A stretch of 64,000 bases of DNA from Odontocerum albicorne (taxonomy: Eukaryota; Arthropoda; Insecta; Trichoptera; Odontoceridae). Under the pieces are notes generated by a model that saw only the letters and a program-made list of their open reading frames with translations, had not been told where the DNA came from and ran no database searches. This document shows positions 39,301 to 41,274 of the stretch, piece after piece (position 1 is the stretch's first letter; every line of letters begins with the position of its first letter). Made by a program: the position numbers and the translations under genes. The stretch covers positions 3,038,409 to 3,102,408 of the forward strand of contig OX463866.1 of NCBI GenBank assembly GCA_949825065.1. The letters run 5' to 3'.

Positions 39301-41274
39301 TTGCAAAAAGAGTCGGATGGACTGACTAAACTCAGAAATGAACTTACGGATATACTTCAAACGATTAACAAACAATCGACGAAGGACGAAAATTTGACTG
39401 AAATCGATGGAACGAAATCGTCGATGACAAGACGAACGGATGTTGGAACTAAAAGTACGAGAGAATTGGTAAAGACTTCTGAAGAAGATACTAAGGGATA
39501 TTTAGATATAGATGGTCCATCGAAGAATTTGAAGATATTTAAAGAAGTATCAGGTAATGATTTGGTACGAGAAGCTTCTGAAATAATACCATTTGTTAAA
39601 AATAACGTGTTTGATAGCAAAATCAATACTTCAACGGAGGCGAAACCAGAAGAAAATGAATATCCTGATGATTTGATAGTCATTAAAGAACCATCGTATA
39701 TTAAAGTTGCAGAAGGCTCTCAACTTTGGCCTGGTTTTAAAGAAGACCGTAAAACAAGTTCAACGTCATGTGTGAATAAGTCCTTTGAAAATGAAGTAAA
39801 AAAATTGTTGAAAAAAGATAAAAACACACATCTATTGACCATTGAGGCACCAGATGATACTCGAAAAGAAATTGAGCCAGTTATGAAAGTTGGAAAATCA
39901 CCGTTTGATCTTAAAATGATTGCTTCGAAAGCAGTTGAAGAAGGTAAGCTGCCGTTTGAAAAGAAAGAATCAAAGACTTCGATAGAAGTCAATCAATCTC
40001 AATGTTTACCTTCTATTTTTAAAATTAAAGAGATTAGATCAGAAAATATTAAACCACCTTTAAAACAATTACCTTCTAAGGTAAACACAAAGGAAGATGT
40101 CTTAAAGAATATAGATAATTTGAAAACAGGTATAGAACAGAAAGAACAATTTGAATTAGATCCACTTGTTAAGAAAGTTAAGAGTGTTGACAAAGAAAAA
40201 CCGAAGATTATTGGACCGAAAAATATTAACGAAGATGATGTGTCATTGGAATCACGTGAAAAGGAAGATTTTAACATGTTAAAGATGGAAATATCCCAAG
40301 ATTTACACGTGTTGAAACGAGAAATATCCGAGGATATCCAAACGCAGAAGAATGAATTATTGGTAGAATTTAAAGAGATTTTTAAAGATATGGGTCATCC
40401 TATAGATAAAAAGATGGATCAAGATATATTGGATCAAACTGCAAAGGACGAAGGAAAAGAAAGAAGGGAAAATTTAGATAAGAAAGGTGAAGGTAGTTCG
40501 AAAATTGAGGTTAAGAAATTTACGAATGATAAACCGCTTAAAAGACATTCGATGGAAATCAAAACGCCTTCGAGGGAATTGTCCAAAGAATTAAAAACGA
40601 TCAAATCTGGGATTTCGGACGAACTTCGTACGATGAAACAAGAAATGGAGAGTGACTTAAGATTGCAGAAAGAAGAGATTCTGGCATCTTTGAGAGCGTT
40701 TGTTAAAGAAATGAACGAATGGCGAAACGCTATAGCATTTCGACCAGACAATAATCAACTTCCAGGAGCTTCAGGCGTTAAGAGTTCAAATTTGATAAGG
40801 GAACAAAGAACACCAAAAACAAACACAATTAATGATAAAAAATCACCGACTAGAGCTAATGTACAAAATACTACGGTTACAACAAATGAACAAAAAACAC
40901 CGAATAAAACAAACGTGCAAAGAACAATGAATTTGAATAATGAACAAAGATCTACTAATAAACCTAATGTATCAAGAACGAATAATGAACAAAGAACATC
41001 AAGTGGAATGAACGTGTCAAGAACAGGGAATGTACAAAGAATGAAAAATGTTAATGTCGAACAAAAAGCATCAAGTTCTTCGTATGAACAAAAAACACCA
41101 AGAACAAGTGATCAAAAATCACCAACAAGAACTAATGTACCGAGGCAAACGACAGCGACATCTTCGAACAATACGAATAACGAACGGAGATCGAAGAGTA
41201 CATCAAGACAGGTTCCGCAACAGGGAAGAGAAGTGTCGCCTCAATCAAAACAGGGTTCCAAGAAACAGAAATAA
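3133..41274 (+). CDS. DC-STAMP/RING membrane protein with giant C-terminal extension, 11 exons, 5'-partial
   Basis: The gene is assembled from exons 3133-3306, 4932-5075, 11041-11143, 13137-13214, 16440-16562, 18162-18214, 19291-19414, 22960-23009, 24368-24458, 34014-34168 and 35060-41274. Every intron is GT-AG, and all ten junction phases agree, giving 2435 in-window residues and a stop at 41272-41274. Residues 1-105 match the C-terminal half of a DC-STAMP domain: a conserved Cys-Leu before the last membrane segment, then EPYVLRIR and a WLYDEILKKR motif. Residues 154-191 are a C4C4 RING. Members of this family (DCST1, DCST2, Drosophila sneaky) are multipass membrane proteins needed for sperm-egg fusion or sperm membrane breakdown; the RING suggests ubiquitin ligase activity. 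Relatives end soon after the RING, whereas this one runs on for about 2240 residues. The N-terminal exons lie upstream of the window. Family membership is confident; which paralogue is not. Confidence 0.88.
3345..3620 (-). mobile_element. LINE C-terminal fragment
   Basis: On the minus strand a frameshifted reading resembles the post-RT region of RTE-type LINEs: GRRSHVRPRY, then DDAKQDLRKLRMERDWEGN. The Arg-rich RPRxRY and the closing Trp-containing block are typical of RTE C-termini. Confidence 0.6.
3621..4074. other. Unassigned AT-rich intron sequence
   Basis: The stretch is poly-A/T-rich with no recognised element, RNA gene or exon. A run of purines near 3880 and several T-runs are the only features. 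Confidence 0.4.
4075..4235 (-). repeat. Repeat E, left arm of an inverted pair
   Basis: The arm contains the family-E block (CGGTTTCAAGGCTTTCACC, TCATCTTCAGGGG, ACAAACAAGACT) and the CACGCTTCAACGGTTTGGGA segment. It is nearly complementary to 4682-4880. The same family forms the tandem array at 56862-58000. Confidence 0.75.
4236..4620 (-). pseudogene. Mariner transposase N-terminal fragment nested in repeat E
   Basis: The minus strand encodes the helix-turn-helix head of a mariner transposase: VDESEHFRHLLLFAFNRG, ICEVCFEDAMNERTARQWF and YGNFDLKDMERP, followed upstream by its 5' untranslated end (GCACCAAAAGTGAAAC). No catalytic domain is present. Related copies at 21.3 and 55.0 kb form foldbacks. 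Confidence 0.82.
4682..4880 (+). repeat. Repeat E, right arm of an inverted pair
   Basis: This is the plus-oriented partner of the arm at 4075-4235, from CCCAACCCAAATGTCCC through CCCCTGAAGATGAGG and ACCGTTAGGGTTATACCGTT to TGTTTGATAAAACAAATT. The arms enclose the mariner fragment, so an RNA from this intron could form a hairpin of roughly 150 bp. Confidence 0.75.
4932..5075 (+). CDS. DCST-like gene exon 2 (last transmembrane segment, EPY/LRIR motif)
   Basis: The acceptor is the strong ATGCTTTCAG ending at 4931; a weaker AG at 4914 would break the phase. The exon completes a hydrophobic segment (residues about 55-70, ILILFCWITVIV), then EPYVLRIR, SDCHPSRAKQR and AIWLYDEILKKR. These are the most diagnostic blocks of the DC-STAMP domain. 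The donor is GAG|GTATTT, leaving one base. Confidence 0.9.
5111..5580 (-). pseudogene. Mariner transposase 3' half, frameshifted
   Basis: A mariner-type terminal repeat (CGAGGGTAGTCCCAAAAGT) at 5113 opens the element. The minus strand encodes LLQHLSDEIKKKRPHL, FHQDNAPVHTSVIAVAK and HAPYPPDLAPSDYFLFPNL, ending VEK-stop. HQDNAP and APSDY hold the second and third catalytic aspartates of a DD34D transposase. A frameshift lies near 5500, and the N-terminal half is missing. Confidence 0.88.
5581..5989 (+). mobile_element. Intron stretch ending in a LINE-C 3' fragment
   Basis: From about 5865 the plus strand reads MNVEEAKDVYQDTKVW, then SVLSAYSYREMT and a stop. This is a LINE C-terminus shared with 17828-17945 and 31640-32070. 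Positions 5581-5860 show nothing recognisable. Confidence 0.55.
5990..7365. repeat. 36-bp minisatellite split by a LINE
   Basis: A roughly 36-bp unit (AATACGAAATTATGACATTA plus ATTAAAATGTATTAAC) repeats at 5990-6186 and again at 7191-7365. The LINE-E fragment 6187-7190 separates the two halves. Because the array resumes directly after the LINE's A-run, the LINE most simply landed inside a pre-existing array. Confidence 0.8.
6187..7190 (+). pseudogene. LINE-E reverse transcriptase fragment (Jockey-like)
   Basis: The first frame (to 6607) contains SGIPQGSNLGPLLFLI and the catalytic FADDLNIF block, then FNINKC and LGVTFD: RT palm motifs 4-7. After a frameshift the C-terminal part continues (LEYASTVWAL, RRNIMAKHPVTRGIEI) to a stop near 7122 and an A-run at 7180. 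It is 5'-truncated and inactive. Confidence 0.85.
7366..7984. other. Unassigned intron sequence
   Basis: AT-rich sequence without a recognised exon or transposon. A short (TAAA)n run lies near 7500. Nothing here matched another part of the window by eye. Confidence 0.35.
7985..9025 (+). pseudogene. LINE-A C-terminus and 3' UTR
   Basis: The plus strand reads KYSDHKLGYIFRMIRNVLS, then IYFALCQSALSYGISVWGG in one frame, shifts frame near 8165, and continues INKLPARYPTAELFREYRV to LGFQDE-stop at 8540. This is the post-RT region of a LINE. The 3' UTR ends at about 9025 in an A-rich AATAAATAAA tail. This is the fullest LINE-A copy in the window. Confidence 0.85.
9028..9195 (+). mobile_element. SINE-1 3' part
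   Basis: The copy matches the 3' half of SINE-1 (TATGCCATCGGAATCAGTAC, GAGTTTGCTGGTACGCAACG, TTGACGTTGGAATGG) and ends at GGCCCAGCA. It lies head to tail after the LINE-A copy. Confidence 0.75.
9218..9430 (+). mobile_element. SINE-2 (tRNA-derived), degenerate
   Basis: The head (GACCTCCGTGGTTTAGTTAG) aligns with the better preserved copy at 11308, including the A-box region, but its B box is degraded. The tail retains ACGTGGCAATACG and a terminal TACAATGAAAGTGT, again as at 11308. Confidence 0.65.
9537..9815 (-). mobile_element. LINE-A 3' UTR fragment
   Basis: The minus strand matches the LINE-A 3' UTR from its tail (GACAAGAAATATACG) to the CAACCTGACAAACAGTGACA block, where it stops at a junction with LINE-F. 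Confidence 0.75.
9816..10110 (-). pseudogene. LINE-F reverse transcriptase fragment
   Basis: The minus strand encodes part of an RT palm: VNVYGLLYADGMVMLVGNEGD (D of the YADG catalytic box), then ERCLVKGLKMNVVKSKVMV. The usual second catalytic Asp is replaced by Gly. The copy at 14900-15330 is longer on the C-terminal side. Confidence 0.75.
10111..10975 (-). pseudogene. LINE-A 3' end
   Basis: The minus strand carries the LINE-A 3' UTR and then C-terminal codons equivalent to positions 8165-8540, extending to the INKLPARYPTAE region and upstream to the GGG-rich WGG codons near 10935. It is truncated 65 bp before exon 3 of the host gene. Confidence 0.8.
11041..11143 (+). CDS. DCST-like gene exon 3 (basic cytoplasmic linker)
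   Basis: A long pyrimidine tract (TTTTTCTTTTTAG) precedes the exon and GTAAGT follows it. Residues 107-139 are basic (VVKKEIQNRSAKRP, then CEYFGRKL). This corresponds to the Arg/Lys-rich stretch that links the DC-STAMP domain to the RING in this family. The phase fits both neighbours (1+2 in, 2+1 out). Confidence 0.85.
11308..11520 (+). mobile_element. SINE-2 (tRNA-derived) with LINE-B-like tail
   Basis: A box TGGCCTAGTTAG and a perfect B box GGTTCAAATCC identify a pol III promoter from a tRNA. The body ends with TGGTTGGAAGAAATCGCC, CACATGGCAA and TGTACTGTATACAATG. That tail is the LINE-B 3' end (the GWKRLPPGN codons). It is not a functional tRNA gene because the acceptor arms do not pair. 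Confidence 0.82.
11529..12090 (-). mobile_element. mMITE: deletion derivative of a mariner/Tc1 element
   Basis: TA target sites flank terminal repeats AAGGGTCTTTCAAATTGAGC and its near complement. Inside, on the minus strand, a short transposase C-terminus (TQLDYFLWGYVKSQVYKNDP, IPELKDEIICVIGELEP) is joined directly to a tiny N-terminal remnant. Four copies in the window share this internal deletion. Confidence 0.85.
12100..12480 (+). mobile_element. Solo LTR, family 1
   Basis: The sequence has LTR organisation: GC-rich U3 with GCGCGGTCACTGAACCCACG, a TATAAATA box near 12364, AATAAA near 12386, and an R/U5-like end near CTTTAAGGAACA. No internal retroviral-type genes adjoin it. The same LTR lies inverted at 60436-60817. 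Confidence 0.7.
12481..13136 (-). mobile_element. Intron sequence with a diverged LTR-like segment
   Basis: On the minus strand 12600-13035 resembles family-1 LTRs: an AGCGAGATAAAAATATATTG block, a TATAAATA box near 12735 and a GACCTTTGGATATGTCC segment. It is strongly diverged. Positions 12481-12600 and 13036-13136 are unassigned. Confidence 0.45.
13137..13214 (+). CDS. DCST-like gene exon 4 (first half of RING)
   Basis: The exon lies between TTATTTCTTCAG and GTAAGT. It encodes residues 141-165, including the first zinc-ligand pair CLLC (Cys154, Cys157) followed by GEGGEDLI. The second half of the RING is in the next exon, so the intron splits the zinc finger. Confidence 0.88.
13310..13990 (-). 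pseudogene. LINE-G reverse transcriptase C-terminus (RTE-like)
   Basis: A 205-residue minus-strand frame reads KEFVYLGSKITWDGRSKSEV, KTYVWSILMYGCETWCLSE, FEMWSYRRLLGISWRDHITN and RARWIGHIIRQEGLLHAIME. This is the thumb and C-terminal region typical of RTE-type LINEs. It is well preserved but lacks the catalytic palm, so it is a 5'-truncated relic. Confidence 0.85.
14050..14500 (+). pseudogene. LINE-B 3' end
   Basis: The plus strand reads FFLRRSLLSTLRDSGT in one frame and HAARLWNQ, APSLACFEKRLKKLL across frames, then the DDISLYM segment before the terminal block. This is the classic RLWNxLP...FKxxLK ending of a LINE ORF with frameshifts. Confidence 0.75.
14505..14885 (+). mobile_element. Solo LTR, family 2
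   Basis: The sequence runs from TAGCGACCGTGCGTGCGGTC to about CACAAGTCCCTAAACA. A TATAAATA box (14785) and an AATAAA (14803) sit in LTR order. The same LTR is inverted at 31086-31466, where a 4-bp target duplication is visible. Confidence 0.75.
14900..15330 (-). pseudogene. LINE-F reverse transcriptase fragment
   Basis: The minus strand gives YADGMVML-equivalent codons near 15270, then KGLKMNVTKSKVMVIERSV and LEQVDEFCYLGSVLTCAGGV. An 18-bp direct duplication (encoding SDWVQG twice) lies near 14990. It joins LINE-A at 15330 with the same junction as at 10110. Confidence 0.78.
15331..16275 (-). mobile_element. LINE-A 3' end, interrupted by LINE-H
   Basis: LINE-A sequence occupies 15331-15792 and resumes at 16178. 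The interruption is flanked by a perfect 12-bp duplication ATTCATCTTGCA (15781-15792 and 16178-16189). At about 16275 LINE-A stops abruptly at TTGAATTCGGCA, where a different LINE reading begins. Confidence 0.82.
15793..16177 (+). pseudogene. LINE-H C-terminal insertion with (GAA)n tail
   Basis: The plus strand encodes the LINE C-terminus TRVFQRAKVDRELLTNIKIQ, LGHVLRRAKYKLLHLIVQGK and RRGVGRRQISRS. It ends in GGGAAGAAGAAG, a short-repeat tail typical of RTE-type LINEs, and is bounded by the 12-bp target-site duplication. Relatives lie at 34385 and 44866. Confidence 0.88.
16276..16410 (-). pseudogene. LINE RT palm fragment fused to LINE-A
   Basis: The minus strand reads WFEITKSVKQGYVMSPCLF followed by HLYAEF, the RT motif with QGxxxSPxLF. 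It is fused in frame to the LINE-A C-terminus at a shared TTGAATTCGGCA, consistent with a template switch or recombination. Confidence 0.7.
16440..16562 (+). CDS. DCST-like gene exon 5 (second half of C4C4 RING)
   Basis: The acceptor is CTGTTTTTCAG. Residues 167-206 carry Cys167, Cys172, Cys177, Cys180, Cys188 and Cys191 (CKNEHC, YCSDC, CPLC). With exon 4 the spacing is C-x2-C-x9-C-x4-C-x4-C-x2-C-x7-C-x2-C, an all-cysteine RING as reported for DCST1. An acidic stretch (KDDSSEISEE) follows. Three GT dinucleotides are possible at the end; GTACGT at 16563 is the one that keeps the phase. Confidence 0.88.
16640..17010 (+). pseudogene. LINE-A C-terminal fragment
   Basis: The plus strand gives PIQYPMAELFKEYRVLN, LHFKSILWHYHQE, then after a frameshift TRMATDQMFTIPKVTTSSAQ and RQWIGAF. 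It matches the LINE-A ORF end at 8190-8500, without the 3' UTR. Confidence 0.8.
17011..17539. other. Unassigned intron sequence
   Basis: AT-rich with no recognised repeat. A Lys-rich open stretch near 17440-17520 has no homology I recognise and no splice signals that fit the host gene's phases. Confidence 0.35.
17540..17825 (+). mobile_element. LINE-B 3' end
   Basis: The plus strand encodes PSLPFPLIDISLYMKRHIR and VIVRLCGVCGNMLTYV, then a GWKR-like block, and ends in AATAAAAGTGTTAAATAAA. It is the plus-strand counterpart of the copies at 1087 and 1629. Confidence 0.78.
17828..18161 (+). mobile_element. LINE-C 3' fragment and flanking intron
   Basis: Positions 17835-17925 read MDVEDVKFMCLERKVWRYVL and TVYPTRETA-stop, the LINE-C C-terminus also seen at 5865 and 31950. 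The remaining 230 bp before exon 6 show nothing recognisable. Confidence 0.6.
18162..18214 (+). CDS. DCST-like gene exon 6 (short acidic/proline linker)
   Basis: A 53-bp exon lies between a TTTTTTTTCAG acceptor and an AAG|GTAAAT donor. It reads DSSDNDVPPTPKKTSPE. It has no domain and a composition typical of a disordered linker. Phase 2+1 in and 1 out supports it despite its small size. Confidence 0.75.
18277..19082 (+). repeat. Tandem array derived from a piggyBac zinc-finger tail
   Basis: The first unit reads HQPHCYHQLTTKEQLCRTCK, then CAAHKKRSETRYMCKECGVA, the Cys-rich C-terminus found in piggyBac-type transposases (PGBD family). This segment is then tandemly copied. The word AACTTGCAA begins at 18348, 18429, 18507, 18588, 18666, 18744, 18825, 18903, 18981 and 19062, giving units of 81, 78, 81, 78, 78, 81, 78, 78 and 81 bp. 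The 78-bp type carries an in-frame stop (KKRSKS-stop). No other part of a piggyBac element adjoins it. Long minus-strand frames here exist only because the units are multiples of three. Confidence 0.85.
19083..19122. repeat. Perfect 19-bp palindrome at array edge
   Basis: ACACCAAGCACTAATAACA (19083-19101) and its exact complement (19104-19122) are separated by two bases. It starts within the last zinc-finger repeat and ends the array. Confidence 0.9.
19291..19414 (+). CDS. DCST-like gene exon 7 (disordered linker)
   Basis: The acceptor is TCTGTTTCAG and the donor GG|GTATGT. Residues 226-265 begin KPPVPETDLEKGDVTPPYEK and end EKLVPSG. The composition is Pro/Glu/Lys/Ser-rich with no recognisable fold. 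It resembles exons 6 and 8-10, which suggests a modular linker built from small exons. Confidence 0.78.
19445..19790 (+). pseudogene. LINE-I C-terminus (RTE-like) with GAA/AAT tail
   Basis: The plus strand encodes IAGKTLRDRVSNTTIQERS and, after frameshifts, RWGRQRRRYWYQHVQRM. The end is GAAGAAGAAGAGG followed by (AAT)n. A longer copy lies inverted at 41656-42208. Confidence 0.8.
19895..20265 (-). mobile_element. SINE-1, full-length
   Basis: On the minus strand the tRNA-like head (A box near GTCCGCGCGGTAACGC, B box region near 20215), the CATTCGAGGTGAG-containing core and the terminal CTACGAGGCCCAACAACGAC are all present. This is one of two near-complete copies and can serve as the reference for the family. 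Confidence 0.82.
20266..20521. other. Unassigned intron sequence
   Basis: AT-rich spacer between two SINE-1 copies in opposite orientation. No feature seen. Confidence 0.35.
20522..20700 (+). mobile_element. SINE-1 5' half
   Basis: The tRNA-like head is well preserved: TGGCCGCGCGGTAACG and GTCGCCGGTTCAAACG, then CCCCTCAAATGACACAGG. It stops in the A-rich centre of the family. With the inverted copy at 19895 it could form a local hairpin. Confidence 0.8.
20735..21342 (+). mobile_element. LINE-J 3' end with internal tandem expansion
   Basis: The 3' part of a LINE (CGAGGAGTCTTTGTCATACTC, equivalent to SFSYSAIKCWNEFSLHLKER at 59885) is followed by a 3' UTR ending near 21340. A 37-38 bp unit (AAAATTAGGACACCTATCAA plus CTTTTCTCTTTTTTG) is repeated about four times at 20930-21085; the copy at 59885 has it at most once. 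Confidence 0.72.
21343..22810. mobile_element. Mariner foldback (long inverted repeat)
   Basis: The left arm (21343-21808) holds a mariner 5' end and the start of its transposase (VDESEHFRHLLLFTFNRGNK, ICEVYGEDAMNERTARRWF). The right arm (22018-22810) is the inverted copy, including the same coding segment on the minus strand. The spacer (21809-22017) continues the plus-strand transposase (RSGRPVDFDEDRL, ADQMSYSHMTVYRH). A 316-bp retroposon interrupts the right arm. No catalytic domain is present. Confidence 0.85.
22421..22736 (-). mobile_element. Retroposon insertion with 10-bp target duplication
   Basis: TCCGAAACTT occurs at 22411-22420 and again at 22737-22746, and the sequence between starts with a T-run (poly(A) of a minus-strand insertion). 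The foldback arm continues uninterrupted on either side. The inserted family is not recognised. Confidence 0.78.
22960..23009 (+). CDS. DCST-like gene exon 8 (microexon)
   Basis: A 50-bp exon lies between TTATATTTCAG and AAG|GTATTT. It encodes DHPEKMPLPFIKKAVK, with split codons at both ends in the expected phases. This is the smallest exon in the model, so its call rests on splice signals and phase rather than on homology. Confidence 0.68.
23045..23150. repeat. 27-bp tandem repeat, about 4 copies
   Basis: The unit GACAATAAAGGCCTGGTACT plus AGAATGC is repeated from 23045 to 23150 directly before LINE-K. Confidence 0.8.
23151..24170 (+). pseudogene. LINE-K RT C-terminus and a second partial copy (RTE-like)
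   Basis: The plus strand reads LRFVEDIVIFSQNPNDLQYE, QEYVYLGQLISFVGGISEE, then with frameshifts RNTWIRNITKVEDVV, WQWAGHVARMSDSRW and WRQLGETFIQQWIDPG-stop at 23946. The catalytic FADD box is mutated to FVED. From 24050 the last 100 bp recur and end in a (GAT)n tail. Between them (23960-24040) is an unrelated LINE piece (LEQTEEVCYSGSIFTYGG). Confidence 0.82.
24368..24458 (+). CDS. DCST-like gene exon 9 (linker)
   Basis: The acceptor is AATGTTTCAG and the donor AAG|GTAATT. Residues 284-312 begin PELRDKSIQISLQDQLEAGP and end DEPSE. The exon is followed by the largest intron (9.5 kb). The phase matches exon 10 directly; extra exons of a length divisible by three within that intron are not excluded. 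Confidence 0.75.
24524..25098 (-). mobile_element. MITE-1 copy
   Basis: Terminal repeats TATACTTGGGAAAATGTAGC and the complement of TATACTTAAGAAATTATAGC bound 575 bp without coding capacity. The core (AGTGACGTTTGTCAAAAGCC-type and AACTGCCACATTTTTGTTAA) is shared with copies at 45927, 48245, 53437 and 63015. Confidence 0.8.
25099..25483. other. Unassigned intron sequence
   Basis: No recognised element or exon. Base composition is similar to other non-repetitive intron pieces. Confidence 0.35.
25484..25770. repeat. 16-bp minisatellite
   Basis: About 18 copies of GGTTCGAGTTTAGCTT, with AACTT and AATTT variants, run without spacers. Confidence 0.92.
25780..26765 (+). repeat. 21-bp minisatellite, forward orientation
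   Basis: The unit TTTGCATTTCAAATTCCACC(T) repeats about 40 times. A piece of SINE-1 in minus orientation (25838-25920) and a short unique stretch interrupt the first copies. Because 21 is a multiple of three, several long but meaningless frames stay open on both strands. The same unit occurs inverted at 30188-30590. Confidence 0.92.
26830..27000 (+). pseudogene. DDE transposase C-terminal remnant
   Basis: Across a frameshift the plus strand reads PHSPMNSIEYVFSKIK, then REICQANPVNHEHLIDVL. The SPMxxxIEyvFSxiK pattern is typical of the last catalytic block of IS630/Tc1-related transposases. The rest of the gene is not seen. Confidence 0.5.
27123..30131 (-). mobile_element. piggyBac element with TTAA ends and duplicated left terminus
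   Basis: The right end is TTAACACTTGCCGTACGGTG read inward from 30131. The left end TTAACACTTCCCTTACTGTG occurs twice, at 27123 and 27427, because about 304 bp of the terminus is directly repeated. TTAA at each end is the piggyBac target site. The element carries a decayed transposase on the minus strand (28078-29715). Confidence 0.85.
28078..29715 (-). pseudogene. piggyBac transposase, broken
   Basis: From ATG at 29715 the minus strand encodes an acidic N-terminus (GDDSDLEFKATGNISESED, SDLETSEEDEEILF), then across frameshifts LSLSELWISESPF, DRFIYIYSHIRFDDKETREE, NITVDERLPNFRENC (catalytic Asp region) and KYGINIWVAADC. RRWPFRLFMEIIDMAALNAY lies near 28430, and a final Cys pair CNICQTPAC precedes the stop at 28078. 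Several frame breaks make it inactive. Length and domain order fit a piggyBac transposase of usual size. Confidence 0.85.
30188..30590 (-). repeat. 21-bp minisatellite, inverted orientation
   Basis: The unit reads AAAGGGTGAATTTGAAGTGC on the plus strand, which is the complement of a variant of the 25780-26765 unit. About 19 copies are present. The two arrays face each other across the piggyBac element. Confidence 0.85.
30591..31006. other. Unassigned intron sequence
   Basis: No recognised exon, transposon or RNA gene. Confidence 0.35.
31007..31570. repeat. 33-bp tandem repeat split by a solo LTR
   Basis: The unit GGTATGATTATTTATATTAC plus AATTTTATACCAA occurs at 31007-31085 and 31467-31570. 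The LTR between them is flanked by GTAT on both sides. Confidence 0.85.
31086..31466 (-). mobile_element. Solo LTR, family 2, with 4-bp target duplication
   Basis: On the minus strand the LTR starts TGTAGCGACCGTGCGTGCGG and ends near ACACAAGTCCTTAAA. GTAT flanks both ends (31082-31085, 31467-31470). A TATA box and AATAAA (near 31131) are in order. Internal retrotransposon genes are absent. Confidence 0.82.
31640..32070 (+). pseudogene. LINE-C 3' end
   Basis: Frameshifted plus-strand codons include RRIHGLTMYDRIHDK-like text near 31670, RARSDGLSMWNE, and the terminal MDVEDAEDLCQDMIVWRFI, SALTR. The C-terminus corresponds to 5865-5965 and 17835-17925. Confidence 0.6.
32079..32605 (-). mobile_element. 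mMITE copy, right end lost
   Basis: TA precedes AAGGGTCTTTCAAATTGAGC. The minus strand keeps the WGYVKSQF-like and IPELKDEIIRVIGELEPQL coding remnant and the shared deletion junction. The distal terminal repeat is replaced near 32605 by another element. Confidence 0.8.
32606..32890. mobile_element. LINE-E 3' fragment and unknown retro-tail
   Basis: Positions 32770-32870 match 7016-7110 of LINE-E (CGTGGTATAGAGATATTGAA). Positions 32606-32765 look like the A-rich tail and 3' end of another minus-strand retroelement, which I could not classify. Confidence 0.5.
33013..33345 (+). mobile_element. SINE-1, near full-length
   Basis: The head (GCATGGCCACTCGGTAACGC), the CTCAAATGACACAGGCAT core, an A-rich linker, the TTTGCTGGTGTGCAACGACT block and the terminal TGTGAGGCCCAGCAAC are collinear. 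With the 19895 copy it defines the family at about 330-370 bp. Confidence 0.85.
33350..33830 (+). pseudogene. LINE-B 3' end
   Basis: The plus strand matches 14050-14500 (FQHISDP-like codons, then FFLRRPSLSM, RLWN) and continues to TGGTTGGAAGAGATTGCAAC and AATAACCCCGCCAGATTG. A deletion relative to other copies removes the RLCGVREH segment. Confidence 0.75.
34014..34168 (+). CDS. DCST-like gene exon 10 (Lys/Glu/Thr-rich linker)
   Basis: A run of T and CAG precedes the exon and G|GTAAAG follows it. Residues 314-364 hold two similar blocks (KKETVDEISQTEKLTSPKK and KKVVIDEITSPTLKSTED), a short internal duplication. The composition foreshadows the Lys/Glu-rich terminal exon. Confidence 0.8.
34385..34890 (+). 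pseudogene. LINE-H C-terminus
   Basis: The plus strand reads RSVFCDDNLNLKLRQRLVKC, YVWSVLLHAVKSWTLKVGSM and FEMWIHWRMLRIPWTDMVSN, then frameshifts. It ends GGGAAGAAGAAT. This is the RTE-like post-palm region, longer at the 5' side than the 15793 copy. Confidence 0.85.
35060..41274 (+). CDS. DCST-like gene terminal exon: 2070-residue coiled-coil/disordered extension
   Basis: A TTTTTTCAG acceptor at 35050-35059 opens a single 6.2-kb reading frame ending in TAA at 41274. The first in-frame ATG is at 35095, but the frame is open from the acceptor and in phase with exon 10. The protein is very rich in Lys, Glu, Asp and Ser, has almost no Cys or Trp, and shows no membrane segment. Repeated modules of the type DLxxLKKExxxLxKLxxExxxxL recur at about 35490, 35840, 39010, 39290, 40285 and 40580, suggesting coiled coils. 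Positions 36535-37760 hold near-identical tandem repeats. The last 160 residues are basic and Asn/Thr/Gln/Arg-rich with recurring NEQ(R/K)(T/S). No known domain is recognised. An alternative is that this is a separate gene starting at 35095, but I see no promoter evidence. Confidence 0.88.
36535..37760 (+). repeat. In-frame tandem repeat inside the giant exon
   Basis: Six copies of a block starting RIKQI and continuing AKEMERDWE, SKEILESLDA and IESREDIKTEKEK begin at 36535, 36814, 37096, 37255, 37531 and 37690. The spacings are 279, 282, 159, 276 and 159 bp, all multiples of three. The 276+159 pattern means a 435-bp unit was itself duplicated. Long units add a VARDLDNGKRYK and FQRPKIEEPSYD segment. 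Copies are close to identical at DNA level, so the expansion is recent and the array may be length-polymorphic. Confidence 0.92.

Noticed and set aside
35176..40751. Minus-strand open frames opposite the giant exon
   Set aside because: They mirror the Lys/Glu codon bias (giving Phe/Leu/Ser-rich text) and have no independent support.
35095..41274. Independent single-exon gene starting at the first ATG
   Set aside because: The frame is open to a strong acceptor at 35059 and in phase with nine upstream junctions, so extension of the DCST-like gene is simpler. It remains the main alternative.
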